This document shows, one piece after another, positions 50,690-60,583 of a DNA stretch of 64,000 bases. A program made the translations under genes and the position numbers. The stretch covers positions 3,100,001 through 3,164,000 of the forward strand of contig CP054180.1 of assembly GCA_015709635.1 (NCBI GenBank), given 5' to 3'. Numbering within the stretch: the stretch's first letter is position 1; each line of letters starts with the position of its first letter. Under the pieces are notes generated by a model. It worked only from the letters and a program-made list of their open reading frames with translations. It ran no database searches and had not been told where the DNA came from. This stretch comes from Gammaproteobacteria bacterium. GTDB taxonomy: Bacteria > Pseudomonadota > Gammaproteobacteria > Burkholderiales > Nitrosomonadaceae.

Positions 50690-52165
50690 TCAAAACTTCA
50701 CTTGCACACGGTACTTAAGCGTAGCTGACCCTTCCGCAGGTATATCCACTTTCCATATCGCTGTGTTGCTGGCAGGTTTATCGTGCGGATGACTTTCCTC
50801 GACGATTTTCCAATCACCCGGTATGGGTTCTTGCACCATAACCGTCGCCGTTTCCTTTTTGGCATTCTTGAGCGTGATTTCATAAGCGCTTTCAAAGCGG
50901 TTGGCGCCGCTGTTGCCGGTATTACCGGTGCTCAATTGTTTGAAATCGATTTGTTTTTTGTTCGCTGTCACGTCAAATGACTGCCCCAATTTCACGCGTA
51001 CCGACTCATTCTTTGGCGTGTGATCGATCTGATCCTCACCGACAAATTGGGCGTTACCGGCTTTATCGCGTTTATAGGCACGTAAAATGCCCTTGGGTAG
51101 CGGTATGCCCAATCGGGCTGACTCACTATTATCAAATTGCATCCAAACATTCACTTTCAGTTTCTGTCCCAGGTCACCGTAGCTGGAAGCATAGTAGTAA
51201 TCACCGCCCATCAGCACCAGCTCTTTACGGGCCGGCACGCCGGCAGCATTCAGCAGCGCAACTTGCTTGGTTTGATTTTCGGCGATGGTCGTTAACCTAT
51301 CCAGAGTGTAGAGATGATAATCCATCAGCGATTCCTGACGCATCGGTTCGGCAACGGCAGCTGCAGCCATCTTGGCTCGCTGCGCTAGCGGTGCAGCAAA
51401 TTCCTGTTGCACCCGGTGTATATCGCCTGCCACCAGTTGTAACTTTGCATTGGCGTAGCGCGTGCCGCTGGTATTCGTCAATGTTACCCAAGCGGACAAG
51501 TCCAGCTGATTTTCCGCATCATTCAACTCGGCGACATAATCCGCTTTCCAGGACAAGCCGCCGGTCAAATAACTCAATTCCAATTCTTCCGCCACCTGGC
51601 CTTTGTGATTTCCTTCGATTACCAGAGTAGGGCGGTCACGCAAATTGCCAGGTACATTCTCAAAGGTAATACGGCCAGGCAAACCAGTTTCGATGCGATC
51701 ATCCATTTTGAGCACCACACCGTCACCAGCCGCCAGCACAACAGCACTCTCCCTGCTTTCCACACCGGTGGCAGGATTGATTTTAACAACCGACACCATT
51801 TGTCCGACATACTTATTCAGCAAACTTTGCGGCGTCAGCAAATCAAAATTAAAGTTTTGCTCCACGATTGCGATGCTGCCCGGATGCGCGATACTCCTCA
51901 ACGAAGCGGTCTCCGGCCGCATAAGCCCGCTGACATCGCGCCATGCCAGATTGAAATCACCATTGATCAAGAAAAGGCTACGCACATCTTTTATCAGTGC
52001 TAAGTCATTGTTATAGATGGTGACCGCAACGGATTTCTGATCTTTCAATGTGCTCAGTTGTTCACTACCGGCAACCACAGTTGCCGCGTAACCGAACAAT
52101 ACGATGCAACTCACGGCTAACAACGTGCAGCGAGGATGACAGTGCGGTTTGTGCATAGAACTCAC
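50690..52165 (-). CDS. DUF4139 domain protein, exported
   Basis: Protein of 491 aa with a signal peptide (CTLLAVSCIVLFGYAATVVAG). The mature part matches the DUF4139 family: VAVTIYNNDLALIKDVRSL near the start, LSYLTGGLSWKADYVAELND in the middle, and DWKIVEESHPHDKPAS near the end. Predicted beta-rich periplasmic or surface protein of unknown function. It is divergent in orientation from the VanZ-like gene (convergent ends, 27 bp apart). DUF3135 lies 26 bp upstream in the same direction. Confidence 0.88.
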   Translation of the reverse strand: MSSMHKPHCHPRCTLLAVSCIVLFGYAATVVAGSEQLSTLKDQKSVAVTIYNNDLALIKDVRSLFLINGDFNLAWRDVSGLMRPETASLRSIAHPGSIAIVEQNFNFDLLTPQSLLNKYVGQMVSVVKINPATGVESRESAVVLAAGDGVVLKMDDRIETGLPGRITFENVPGNLRDRPTLVIEGNHKGQVAEELELSYLTGGLSWKADYVAELNDAENQLDLSAWVTLTNTSGTRYANAKLQLVAGDIHRVQQEFAAPLAQRAKMAAAAVAEPMRQESLMDYHLYTLDRLTTIAENQTKQVALLNAAGVPARKELVLMGGDYYYASSYGDLGQKLKVNVWMQFDNSESARLGIPLPKGILRAYKRDKAGNAQFVGEDQIDHTPKNESVRVKLGQSFDVTANKKQIDFKQLSTGNTGNSGANRFESAYEITLKNAKKETATVMVQEPIPGDWKIVEESHPHDKPASNTAIWKVDIPAEGSATLKYRVQVKF

Positions 52166-52191
52166 CTTTGAGACAAAGCTTCAAAACGAAT

Positions 52192-52551
52192 TTACTTATC
52201 CGGTTTTGGCCGTTCAAACGACAATACCTTGGCAACCGGAGCCTTTTCCAACGAATTCAGTAATTCTTTAGGCTCTTGCAACGCTTTCAATAAGCCATTT
52301 TCTCCCAGCACATTGGCCCACATTTTCTGTGAAATCTGCACACAAGCAGCCATCGGGTTGGCGGCCTGGTTACGGATTTGGTCAACTTGCCATTGCAAGC
52401 CTGTCATGCGAGGCTTGAGATGAGACGGCGCTCGCGCAATCAAATCATTGATCATTTGTTGACGCATGGCTTCAAACCTTTCAGGTTCGCTCTGCGCAAT
52501 CCTGCACCATTGGTCAAAATCAAAATCCGGTGTCTTTTCTTCTTCGTTCAT
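52192..52551 (-). CDS. DUF3135 family protein
   Basis: Protein of 119 aa matching DUF3135: FDFDQWCRIAQSEPERFEAMRQQMINDLI and the RMTGLQWQVDQIRNQAANPMAACVQISQKMW region. Small cytoplasmic, helical; function unknown. It probably forms a two-gene unit with the DUF4139 gene. Confidence 0.85.
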   Translation of the reverse strand: MNEEEKTPDFDFDQWCRIAQSEPERFEAMRQQMINDLIARAPSHLKPRMTGLQWQVDQIRNQAANPMAACVQISQKMWANVLGENGLLKALQEPKELLNSLEKAPVAKVLSFERPKPDK

Positions 52552-52623
52552 GAAAGTATTCTAGCACTCCGCTGTCGGAACTTGCGAGTGATGAACTTGC
52601 TATCAACGCGAATAGCTGCAATC

Positions 52624-52647
52624 AAAATTGCGCTCACTCGCAATTTT
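52624..52647. repeat. Perfect 9-bp hairpin
   Basis: AAAATTGCG (52624-52632), loop CTCACT, CGCAATTTT (52639-52647). It lies between the start of the DUF3135 gene and the end of the chemoreceptor gene, in a 300-bp gap with no ORF of note. It may be part of the DUF3135 upstream region or a second terminator; the role is unknown. Confidence 0.4.
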
Positions 52648-52782
52648 AGTCAATTTCACCCTGACACTGAGAACTGAAAAATTTGGAATGTGGGGCCATT
52701 AAATTCAAGGAGCCTTGGTAATGAGCCAATTTCCAACAGTATTTATGTTCGTGAGAAAGCTAAGTTTACACGCTTGGTAAAA

Positions 52783-52820
52783 TAAAAAAGCCGGAATCAG
52801 CATCGCGTCAATTCCGGCTT
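52783..52820 (-). terminator. Rho-independent terminator of the chemoreceptor gene
   Basis: Minus-strand hairpin AAGCCGGAAT / ATTCCGGCTT (stem 52811-52820 with 52788-52797, 13-nt loop), followed by a T-run (A-run at 52783-52789 on the plus strand). It lies 32 bp after the stop of the minus-strand chemoreceptor gene. Confidence 0.9.
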
Positions 52821-52851
52821 GTTGGTTGTTAATCCAACTTTCTCTGCTTTC

Positions 52852-54369
52852 TTACTTAAATTGATCCGCCAGACCGGACATCATTTTGACTTTCTCTGTC
52901 ATTGCGCGGCTGGACGAGGATAATTTCTCAACCAGCTGACCATTTTGCTGCGTCACTTCATCGATTTGCGAAATAGCTTGATTAATCTGTTCGATTCCGT
53001 TTGCTTGTTCCTGAGAAGATTGAGAAATTTCGCCAACGATATCGGAGATTTTTTTGACACTCTCAGTGATCATTTTTAATGAATTTGCAGATTGACCCAC
53101 CAACTCGGTACCGCTTTCCACTTTGGCGACACTATCGCTGATGAGTTCTTTGATCTGTTTTGCCGATTCGGCACTGCGACCGGCCAGACTGCGCACTTCA
53201 TTGGCCACCACGGCAAAACCGCGTCCTTGTTCTCCAGCACGGGCAGCTTCGACCGCCGCATTCAGCGCCAGCAAATTGGTCTGAAATGCAATCTCATCGA
53301 TGACATTGGTAATGTCCGCAATTTTCTTGCTACTTTCGTTAATTTGCGACATCGCTTGCATGGTGCTGGAAACCACTGATCCGCTTCTTTCCGCTTGCTT
53401 GCGTGCTTCCATAACCAAAACATTGGCTTGCTTGGCGTTATCGGCATTTTGCTGCACGGTCGAGGTGATCTCTTCCATGCTGGACGCTGTTTCCTCCAGA
53501 CTGGAGGCCTGATTTTCCGTACGGCTTGACAGATCCACGCTGCCCGTTGCGATTTCAGCAGCTGCGTTTTCCAATACTTGAGATGATTCTTTGACACGAT
53601 CAATCGCAGTGCGGAGTTTTGCCGTCTGGAATATTTGCGCATATTCCAATTGACCGATCTCATCGGTTCTTCCGGTATAAACATAGCGCGCTACCGGATC
53701 ATTCGCAATTTTTTCTGATTTTGCCGCTAACTCACGAAGTGCGCCCAGCATTTGATGAATAACAGCGGAACTGATCAAACTGCCGATCGCAAACCCCGAA
53801 AGAGCAAAAAGTACTGAAATTTGCCCGGCCAGCGCCAAACCCGAAAAAAGCGCTGCGAAAACACCGCATACCGCTAACGCGATTTTGGTCGATACGCTGA
53901 GTGGGAATCGAGTTAATTTAACCTCATCCAGCTTTGAACGCCGTTTATCATCGGCGGATTTCTTTGACATAATCTTGCTATACAAAGCTTCCGCACGATC
54001 AACCCAGATTTTTTCAGGTTTCACCCGCACCGACTGGTAGCCCATAATTTTACCGTCTTCATATTGCGGACTGGCGAAGGCATCCACCCAATAATGATCA
54101 CCATTTTTGTTACGGTTTTTTACCAAACCCATCCACGGATTACCCGCTTTCAGCGCTTCCCACAGCATTGCGTAGGCTTCTGGCGGAACATCGGGATGGC
54201 GGATGATATTGTGATTTTTATTCTCGAGCTCTTCCCAGGAAAAACCGCTCATCTTGATAAAATCTTCGTTGGCGGATGTGAGAATACCCTTCATATTGGT
54301 GGTCGAAATGATCACACAGTCATTATTCATACCCATATCACGCTGGGTAACCGGCTCATTAACTCTCAT
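52852..54369 (-). CDS. Aer-like methyl-accepting chemotaxis protein (PAS, membrane hairpin, MCP signal domain)
   Basis: Protein of 505 aa. An N-terminal PAS domain (about 20-125: IISTTNMKGILTSANEDFIKMSGFSWEEL, NIIRHPDVPPEAYAMLW, KNRNKNGDHYWVDAF), typical of Aer-type FAD-linked redox or oxygen sensing. Two hydrophobic segments follow (about 163-205), then a HAMP-like part and the MCP signalling helix with its tip EIAFQTNLLALNAAVEAARAGEQGRGFAVVANEVRSLAGRSA. There is no periplasmic sensor domain. It ends with a strong terminator and has no che genes nearby. Confidence 0.93.
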   Translation of the reverse strand: MRVNEPVTQRDMGMNNDCVIISTTNMKGILTSANEDFIKMSGFSWEELENKNHNIIRHPDVPPEAYAMLWEALKAGNPWMGLVKNRNKNGDHYWVDAFASPQYEDGKIMGYQSVRVKPEKIWVDRAEALYSKIMSKKSADDKRRSKLDEVKLTRFPLSVSTKIALAVCGVFAALFSGLALAGQISVLFALSGFAIGSLISSAVIHQMLGALRELAAKSEKIANDPVARYVYTGRTDEIGQLEYAQIFQTAKLRTAIDRVKESSQVLENAAAEIATGSVDLSSRTENQASSLEETASSMEEITSTVQQNADNAKQANVLVMEARKQAERSGSVVSSTMQAMSQINESSKKIADITNVIDEIAFQTNLLALNAAVEAARAGEQGRGFAVVANEVRSLAGRSAESAKQIKELISDSVAKVESGTELVGQSANSLKMITESVKKISDIVGEISQSSQEQANGIEQINQAISQIDEVTQQNGQLVEKLSSSSRAMTEKVKMMSGLADQFK

Positions 54370-54664
54370 TGTGCTTACTCACTATAGTGATTGATAAGAA
54401 GTAGGAGTTTTCTTACGACAAAAATTTCTATAGCTTTAATTTTTTTGTGATATCACACAAAGACATAAAAAATCAATTTTAAGAATAAGGGGATAGAAAG
54501 GCTTCTTTATAACAAAGATTACATTAACTGCTTCTTCATCATTAATTCATTCAAGCAATTAATATTTTGATAAACATCATCAACAAATTGTGAGATTGAA
54601 GCAATAGCAGACGAGATTACTGAATGAGGAATTTTGCAGCCGTAATTTTCATTTCCTGACTGAT

Positions 54665-55129
54665 TCAGCGCGATTCAATTTCTCTGACAGGAATGCGCCA
54701 GACGTATGCAGCCAGAATGCAACCGATCACAACCAACATGATCTTCTGCCACAGCTCGGGCACGATGAATATCGAACTGCCAAACGATAACGCCATCAAA
54801 AAATAGACCCAGCGCTTAACACGGCGCGGAATGCTGCGATAAAGCGCCCATTCGCGAATAATCGGTCCCGCAATGCGGTTTTCCAGCAATTTACAATGAA
54901 AATACTCGGAGCCACGGGCAAAACAAGCAGCCGCCAACAGCACAAAAGGCGTTGTCGGCAACACCGGTAAAACCGCCCCCAATACCGCCAAAAATAATGC
55001 CAGAAAACCGGCACCCAAATATAAGGCGCGCACCAGCGGTGAATCATGCAGGCATAACAAATCAACCGTTTGCTGATCCGCAATCTGCTGCTCATTCCGC
55101 CCCGTTTCACGATGTTCAGATGGATACAT
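54665..55129 (-). CDS. YbaN (DUF454) family inner-membrane protein
   Basis: Protein of 154 aa. After a ~35-residue hydrophilic N-terminus, DUF454 signatures follow: LGAVLPVLPTTPFVLLAAACFARGS and WALYRSIPRRVKRWVY, with three to four hydrophobic segments. Function unknown. The 295-bp AT-rich stretch downstream to the chemoreceptor gene holds no recognisable gene. Confidence 0.85.
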   Translation of the reverse strand: MYPSEHRETGRNEQQIADQQTVDLLCLHDSPLVRALYLGAGFLALFLAVLGAVLPVLPTTPFVLLAAACFARGSEYFHCKLLENRIAGPIIREWALYRSIPRRVKRWVYFLMALSFGSSIFIVPELWQKIMLVVIGCILAAYVWRIPVREIESR

Positions 55130-55280
55130 TGTCCGATACCGTCAGTAAACTTACCGCTAAGTATAAAAAATCAGTAATCAATTCGGCTGGTCAACGATAA
55201 AAAGAATTGATGTTACCAGTTATAATACCCAAACATTGATTGTTAAAATCAACCGGATTTAATTTTTTCTCGAGGAAACC

Positions 55281-55745
55281 ATGCGTAATATGAAAACACT
55301 GTTTCATCTAAGTTTCATCCTCCTGGCATTCGTGATGTTGCCGGCGGCAGTCTTTGCTTATAAAGAAATGGCCACCGCCGATGGAGCAACGCTGCAGAAA
55401 ATTGACACCAAAGTCGGTAGCGGCGAAGAAGCGGAGATTGGAAAAACCGTCAATGTGCATTACACCGGCTGGCTCTATGATGAAAACGCACCGGACAAAA
55501 AAGGCAGAAAATTTGACAGTTCCTATGATCGTAAAGAATATTTCTCTTTCATGCTCGGTGCAGGGCGTGTGATCAAAGGCTGGGATCAAGGTGTTCAAGG
55601 CATGAAAGTAGGCGGGCAACGCACACTGATTATTCCGCCATCAATGGCTTATGGCTCGCGCGGTGCTGGTAACATTATCCCGCCGGATGCAACTTTGATT
55701 TTCGATGTTGAGCTGATCAATCTGAAAGCGGGCGCCTATCATTAA
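55281..55745 (+). CDS. FKBP-type peptidyl-prolyl cis-trans isomerase, exported
   Basis: Protein of 154 aa with a signal peptide (MKTLFHLSFILLAFVMLPAAVFA), so probably periplasmic. One FKBP domain (VNVHYTGWLYD, GRKFDSSYDRKEYFSFMLGAGRVIKGWDQGVQGMKVGGQRTLIIPPSMAYGSRGAG then IIPPDATLIFDVELI) with the usual active-site residues (Tyr, Phe, Asp, Trp). It aids folding of exported proteins. It stands alone, with an inverted repeat after it. Confidence 0.95.
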   Translation: MRNMKTLFHLSFILLAFVMLPAAVFAYKEMATADGATLQKIDTKVGSGEEAEIGKTVNVHYTGWLYDENAPDKKGRKFDSSYDRKEYFSFMLGAGRVIKGWDQGVQGMKVGGQRTLIIPPSMAYGSRGAGNIIPPDATLIFDVELINLKAGAYH

Positions 55746-55781
55746 AATATGCTGCTCATCCGGAGTTCCGGTAAATTTTGT

Positions 55782-55831
55782 AAATTGAGCTATCAGACCG
55801 GCTGCACAACCGCTTCTGAGCAGCTCAATTT
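55782..55831. terminator. Inverted repeat downstream of the FKBP gene
   Basis: AAATTGAGCT (55782-55791) and AGCTCAATTT (55822-55831) are perfect 10-bp arms around a 30-nt loop. It lies 37 bp after the FKBP stop. A terminator function is likely from position, but the loop is long and the T-run short. Confidence 0.4.
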
Positions 55832-55931
55832 GCTCTCCCGGTTAGAAATTTTGTCACCACCAGCGCGTCCCATCGTCTAAAATGTTTTGAACGCTTCGCT
55901 AACCCGCTGTAGAAATTGACAGGGCATCGAT

Positions 55932-58900
55932 ATGACTCCGACCTCACAGCAACGTTCTACTCGATATAAACGCCTGGGCATTGTGCTCGGTGTCATTACT
56001 GTTCTGCTGGTCGCTTTATTCGCGCTCAGCACATTTTGGCTGCCTGGGTACGCAAAATCCCAGCTCGAAATACACTTGTCGGAATTTTTACAGCGCCCGG
56101 TCACCGTGGCATCCGTCGAATTAAAACCCCGCACACTGGAGCTGACCGTGCAAGGGTTTCGCATTGGCGAAAAAACGGATACGGCGGAAGCCTCCGCCAC
56201 GCTGTTTTCCTTTAACAAGCTGCACATCGGCGTCAGTTTTGAGTCGCTCAAGCAGCGTGCGCCTATCGTTACCACCGTTTCACTGACCGAACCGCACATG
56301 CGGTTGGTACGGAAGAGTAAAGATCAACTGAACGTTTCCGACATCCTGGAGCGGCTCCAGCAACCCTCCGATAAGGAAAGCACGCCGCAAGACCAGAATA
56401 TTCCATTTTCCGTCAGCAATATCGCGATCCAGGGTGGTCATGTCGAATTTATCGATCAACACGAAAATACCGAGCATGTTATCAGCGAAATCAATCTCGG
56501 TATTCCCGTTGCCGCCAATATCAACAGCACGCAAGAAAACTGGATAGAACCGCACTTCAGTGCAAAAATCAACGATGCACCCTTTTCTGTCGATGGTAAA
56601 TTGCGTCTTTTCGCTGCCGCTCAGCAAGCGGCACTGACCATCAAGTTTAATAACGCCGATCTAATGCGTTATAACCGCTATGTAACTCTGCCCGAAGGAA
56701 TTCATCTGCTCTCCGGTTTTTACGACAGCGACCTGAATCTGAGCTTCACGCAAGAACCGGACAAAGCGCCGGAAATCACGGTCAGCGGCACCACGTCGCT
56801 GCGCCAGCTGGCGCTTAAGAATAGTGCGGTAGCCACACCGTATCAAACCAGCTTGAAAAAGCTGAATATCGTACTGGCCAATGTCGACCTGGACGGCAAA
56901 AAACCGGCACGCATCAAACTGCACATCGACCAAGCAGCGCTGACGCGCGCTGGCGAAAAAGAACCGGCCTTGTCATTCGCCAAATTGGCGATCCCCGATA
57001 TCACCGTCAATACCGCGGCACAAAAGATCGCCCTGGGCGCAATCACGTTGGAAGGCTTAACCACGACCCTGCGCCGCGATGCGCAGGGTAATCTCGATCT
57101 TTCCCGGCTTTTTAGCTCAACTGACGCCTCAGCGCAACCGGCACAGCCCACGCAACGAGCAGCACATATCCCGATCCCGGCACGAAAACCGCCGTATCCC
57201 GCCAATCCAATCCAAACTGCCGGAAAAGAGGTGAAACCGCGCGAGGCTGCGCGTGCGGATAGCGACCAAGATCAACCCACGAATGCCGGTAAGCCTTGGA
57301 CGCCGCAGCTTAAAAGCATTCAACTCAAAGCCGCCAAGTTGCGCTATGAAGACTTGTCGTTGGCCAAAGTCACCCCGATGATTATCGACTCTCTCAATTT
57401 GGCGCTGGAAGATATCGATCTGGACGGTATCGAACCGCTGCAATTGACATTGCAGGGACGAGTCAACCAACACGGCAACATCAAAGCCAGCGGCACGCTG
57501 GCGTGGGCACCGTTTTCAGCGGATTTGCTGCTGAACCTCACAGCGGTCGATCTGGTATCGCTGCAAGGCTGGTTGGGCGACAAGCTGACCGCGCTGCTCA
57601 CCAGCGGCGACATTTCTTTCGCGGGAAACTTCAAAGCCAGTGGCGATCCGTTGAAAATTCAATTGAACGGTGAAGGAAAGCTGGCGAATTTCAATATTTT
57701 CGACAGCAAGAATGCCTATGATCTGCTGCATTGGAAAAAGCTGGAAATCGGCCGCCTCAACTTCACCAATGAGCCGCTGCTGGTGGATATCAGTGCGCTG
57801 TATTTAAGCGATTTTTTTGCGCGCATGACCATCCTGCCGGATGGCAGTCTCAATCTGAAACAAATTATTCAAACCGGAAAGCCGGCAGAACCGGTTACGG
57901 CGATTGCCACTGCGGAATCCAAAGCTCAGAACTCAGCCGGTGCAAAGAGCGAAACGCCGGTGCATATCGGCAAGATTTACTTGCAACAAGGCAACATCAA
58001 TTTCAACGACCGTTTCATCAAACCGAATTACCGCGCCAATCTGACCGCGCTGGCAGGGCAAATTGGCCCACTCTATCCCGGCAAATCGGGAAAAATCGAT
58101 GTTCGCGGCATGGTGGGTAAAACCGCGCCTTTGCATATTCACGGCACGATTGATCCGTTCAGCGCACAGTTGCTGATGGACCTCGTAGCACAGGTTAAAG
58201 ATATCGATCTGCCGCCGTTCAGCCCTTATTCCGGAAAATATATCGGCTACGAAATTGAAAAGGGGAAACTGTCGGCCGATGTGAATTACCAGGTCGAAAA
58301 TGGCGCGTTGACGGCGGACAACAAAATCTTTCTCGATCAATTCACCCTCGGCGAAAAAGTCGAAAGCGAGAATGCGGTATCGCTCCCGCTCGATCTCGCC
58401 ATCACGCTGCTGAAAAACCGCCGCGGTGAAATCAATCTTCATCTGCCGCTCAAGGGATCGATCGACGACCCCGACTTCAATCTCGGCGACATCGTCTTTA
58501 ATGCATTTATCAACATGATCTCCAAGGCGATCACATCGCCTTTCGCTTTGCTGGGCTCGGTATTTGAGGGCAGCGAAGAATTGTCCGAGATTTCCTTTGC
58601 ACCCGGTTTTGCCGATATCGCAGCCGACTCAGCGCCGCGCTTAAAAGCCTTGGCCGATATTTTGGCCGACCGCCCGTCGCTGAAACTGGAAATTTCCGGC
58701 CATATCGATCCGGAGACGGATTACGAAGGATTGAAGCAAGCCATGCTGCAAAGCAAGGTAAAAGCGCAAAAAATCGCCGAAGATACCAAAAAAGGCATCG
58801 CCAGCGGCACGCTGGCCAATATCACGCTGACTCCGAAGGAATACAGCAAGTATCTTGAAATCGCGTACAAAAAAGAGTCTTTTGAAAAGCCCAAAAATGC

Positions 58901-59135
58901 CGTGGGACTAGCCAAAAGCCTTCCCGATACCGAGATGGAACAACTCATGCTGGCGCATGCGGTAATTACCGACAGTGACTTGCAAGCGCTGGCGGAAAAC
59001 CGTGCGACCGCGGCACGCAATTGGCTGGTCGAAAACGGCGGAATTTCCAGCGAGCGCATTTTTGTCACCGGTTTCCATGAAAGCGAAGATGCTGATAAAA
59101 AGAAAGGCAGCAAAGCGGAGTTCCTGTTGAAATAG
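55932..59135 (+). CDS. DUF748 / AsmA-like envelope protein
   Basis: Protein of 1067 aa. One N-terminal membrane segment (LGIVLGVITVLLVALFALSTFWL), then a long periplasmic part with DUF748 features: VTVASVELKPRTLELTVQGFRIGE, and later LYLSDFFARMTILPDGSLNLKQI and SPYSGKYIGYEIEKGKLSADVNYQVENGAL. The C-terminus (about 890-1067) has an OmpA-like look (LKLEISGHIDPETDYEGL, GGISSERIFVTGFHESED). Such AsmA-clan proteins are thought to move lipids between membranes. Pro/Ala/Gln-rich linkers interrupt the protein near residues 395-455. Confidence 0.88.
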   Translation: MTPTSQQRSTRYKRLGIVLGVITVLLVALFALSTFWLPGYAKSQLEIHLSEFLQRPVTVASVELKPRTLELTVQGFRIGEKTDTAEASATLFSFNKLHIGVSFESLKQRAPIVTTVSLTEPHMRLVRKSKDQLNVSDILERLQQPSDKESTPQDQNIPFSVSNIAIQGGHVEFIDQHENTEHVISEINLGIPVAANINSTQENWIEPHFSAKINDAPFSVDGKLRLFAAAQQAALTIKFNNADLMRYNRYVTLPEGIHLLSGFYDSDLNLSFTQEPDKAPEITVSGTTSLRQLALKNSAVATPYQTSLKKLNIVLANVDLDGKKPARIKLHIDQAALTRAGEKEPALSFAKLAIPDITVNTAAQKIALGAITLEGLTTTLRRDAQGNLDLSRLFSSTDASAQPAQPTQRAAHIPIPARKPPYPANPIQTAGKEVKPREAARADSDQDQPTNAGKPWTPQLKSIQLKAAKLRYEDLSLAKVTPMIIDSLNLALEDIDLDGIEPLQLTLQGRVNQHGNIKASGTLAWAPFSADLLLNLTAVDLVSLQGWLGDKLTALLTSGDISFAGNFKASGDPLKIQLNGEGKLANFNIFDSKNAYDLLHWKKLEIGRLNFTNEPLLVDISALYLSDFFARMTILPDGSLNLKQIIQTGKPAEPVTAIATAESKAQNSAGAKSETPVHIGKIYLQQGNINFNDRFIKPNYRANLTALAGQIGPLYPGKSGKIDVRGMVGKTAPLHIHGTIDPFSAQLLMDLVAQVKDIDLPPFSPYSGKYIGYEIEKGKLSADVNYQVENGALTADNKIFLDQFTLGEKVESENAVSLPLDLAITLLKNRRGEINLHLPLKGSIDDPDFNLGDIVFNAFINMISKAITSPFALLGSVFEGSEELSEISFAPGFADIAADSAPRLKALADILADRPSLKLEISGHIDPETDYEGLKQAMLQSKVKAQKIAEDTKKGIASGTLANITLTPKEYSKYLEIAYKKESFEKPKNAVGLAKSLPDTEMEQLMLAHAVITDSDLQALAENRATAARNWLVENGGISSERIFVTGFHESEDADKKKGSKAEFLLK

Positions 59136-59219
59136 CAGTTACTCTTCGCTCCTGCTCAAAACACCGAATGTGATTGGCACACCTTAATACACGTAACATA
59201 TCCCGACTCTACGAAAAAT

Positions 59220-59732
59220 ATGAAACTCTTGCTTGAAAAAAAATTGACCTGGCCACTTTTGATTATTGCCCTGGGCCTTCTAAGCCCGATACCGGCACAT
59301 GCTACTGAAACACTCAATATCAGACCGGGGGAAACGCCCGACGCCTGCAATACGCGCAGCGCGCAAGTCAGGGTAACGGTGAATAATATGAAAGCCGGCG
59401 GTGTTTTGAACGTCGAGTTGTACGATGATCCGGATAATTTTCTTTTCAAAAAGGGACGTAAACGTAAGGTTCGCATTCCGGCGGCGGACGGGCAGCAAAA
59501 GGTTTGTATGAATCTTGAACAACCGGGCACATTTGCGGTAGCGGTCTATCACGACATCGATGCCGACCGTAAACTAAAGAAACGCTGGAACTTGCTGCCC
59601 GAGGAGCCTTTCGGCTTATCCAATAATCCCAAGCAACAAACCGGCTTTCCCAAATTCAGCGATTCCGCATTTACCACCGGCAAGCTGGGTGCCGATATCG
59701 TCATCAATCTGCAGCAGCCGCCCAAGCCATAA
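59220..59732 (+). CDS. DUF2141 domain protein, exported
   Basis: Protein of 170 aa with a signal peptide (LTWPLLIIALGLLSPIPAHA). The mature part matches DUF2141: VRVTVNNMKAGGVLNVELYDDPDNFLF, GTFAVAVYHDIDADRKLKKRW and PEEPFGLSNNPKQQTGFPKFSDSAF. Function unknown; probable periplasmic protein. The next gene starts 2 bp after its stop. Confidence 0.88.
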   Translation: MKLLLEKKLTWPLLIIALGLLSPIPAHATETLNIRPGETPDACNTRSAQVRVTVNNMKAGGVLNVELYDDPDNFLFKKGRKRKVRIPAADGQQKVCMNLEQPGTFAVAVYHDIDADRKLKKRWNLLPEEPFGLSNNPKQQTGFPKFSDSAFTTGKLGADIVINLQQPPKP

Positions 59733-59734
59733 CC

Positions 59735-60556
59735 GTGCAGACGCTGGTCAATCTGTCGATGGCGTTATGCGCCGTCTATCTGGTTTTCGTCCTGCTGGTG
59801 TATTTCGGTCAAGCGCGCCTGATTTATTTCCCGGAAAAGCAACTCAGCAACACACCGGACGCAATCGGCCTGAATTATTCCGCCGTCACCATCCCGGTCA
59901 GCGACGGTGAAACACTGCACGGCTGGTGGATGCCCGTGCCGGATGCCAAAGGCGCGGTGCTGTTTTTTCACGGCAATGCCGGCAATATTTCCCATCGCAT
60001 CAATTATCTGACGATGTTTAAGCGGCTCGGTTACAGCACCTTGTTGTTCGATTACCGCGGCTACGGTCAAAGCAGCGGCACACCGTCGGAATCCGGCACC
60101 TACTTGGACGCGCAGGCCGCCTGGCGTTACCTGACCGGAACCCAAGGCATCGCCGCAGCACGGATCGTTTTGTTCGGCGAATCGCTGGGCGGAGCGGTAG
60201 CAAGCTGGTTGGCGGCGCGTGAGAAACCCGGCCTGCTGGTTTTGGCTTCCACTTTTACCTCCGTCCCCGAGCTGGCGGCGGAAATTTACCCGTTCCTGCC
60301 GGTGCGCTGGATCAGCCGGTTTGAGTACAACACACTGGAATCGCTGCAATCGGTGTCCTGTCCGGTTTTCATTGCGCACAGCCCGGAGGATGACATCGTG
60401 CCGTTCCGGCATGGTCAGCGGCTGTTTCAAGCCGCCCCGGAACCGAAACAATTTCTCCCGTTGGAAGGCGGTCACAATACCGGTTTCATTTTTATGCAAC
60501 CGGTCTGGATAAAATCATTGGGCACATTCATGGACAAAAACCTGAATGCGCAGTAA
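59735..60556 (+). CDS. Alpha/beta hydrolase (BEM46/ABHD-like)
   Basis: Protein of 273 aa from a GTG start. A single N-terminal membrane anchor (LSMALCAVYLVFVLLVYFGQA), then an alpha/beta-hydrolase fold: oxyanion HGNAGNIS, the nucleophile elbow GESLGG, the acid in HSPEDDIVPF and the final histidine in LEGGHNTGF. Serine, Asp and His triad complete. Homologues are membrane-associated serine hydrolases of unclear substrate. Probably co-transcribed with the DUF2141 gene. Confidence 0.9.
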   Translation: MQTLVNLSMALCAVYLVFVLLVYFGQARLIYFPEKQLSNTPDAIGLNYSAVTIPVSDGETLHGWWMPVPDAKGAVLFFHGNAGNISHRINYLTMFKRLGYSTLLFDYRGYGQSSGTPSESGTYLDAQAAWRYLTGTQGIAAARIVLFGESLGGAVASWLAAREKPGLLVLASTFTSVPELAAEIYPFLPVRWISRFEYNTLESLQSVSCPVFIAHSPEDDIVPFRHGQRLFQAAPEPKQFLPLEGGHNTGFIFMQPVWIKSLGTFMDKNLNAQ

Positions 60557-60583
60557 TTTAAACGGGGATGGTTAAAAAAACCG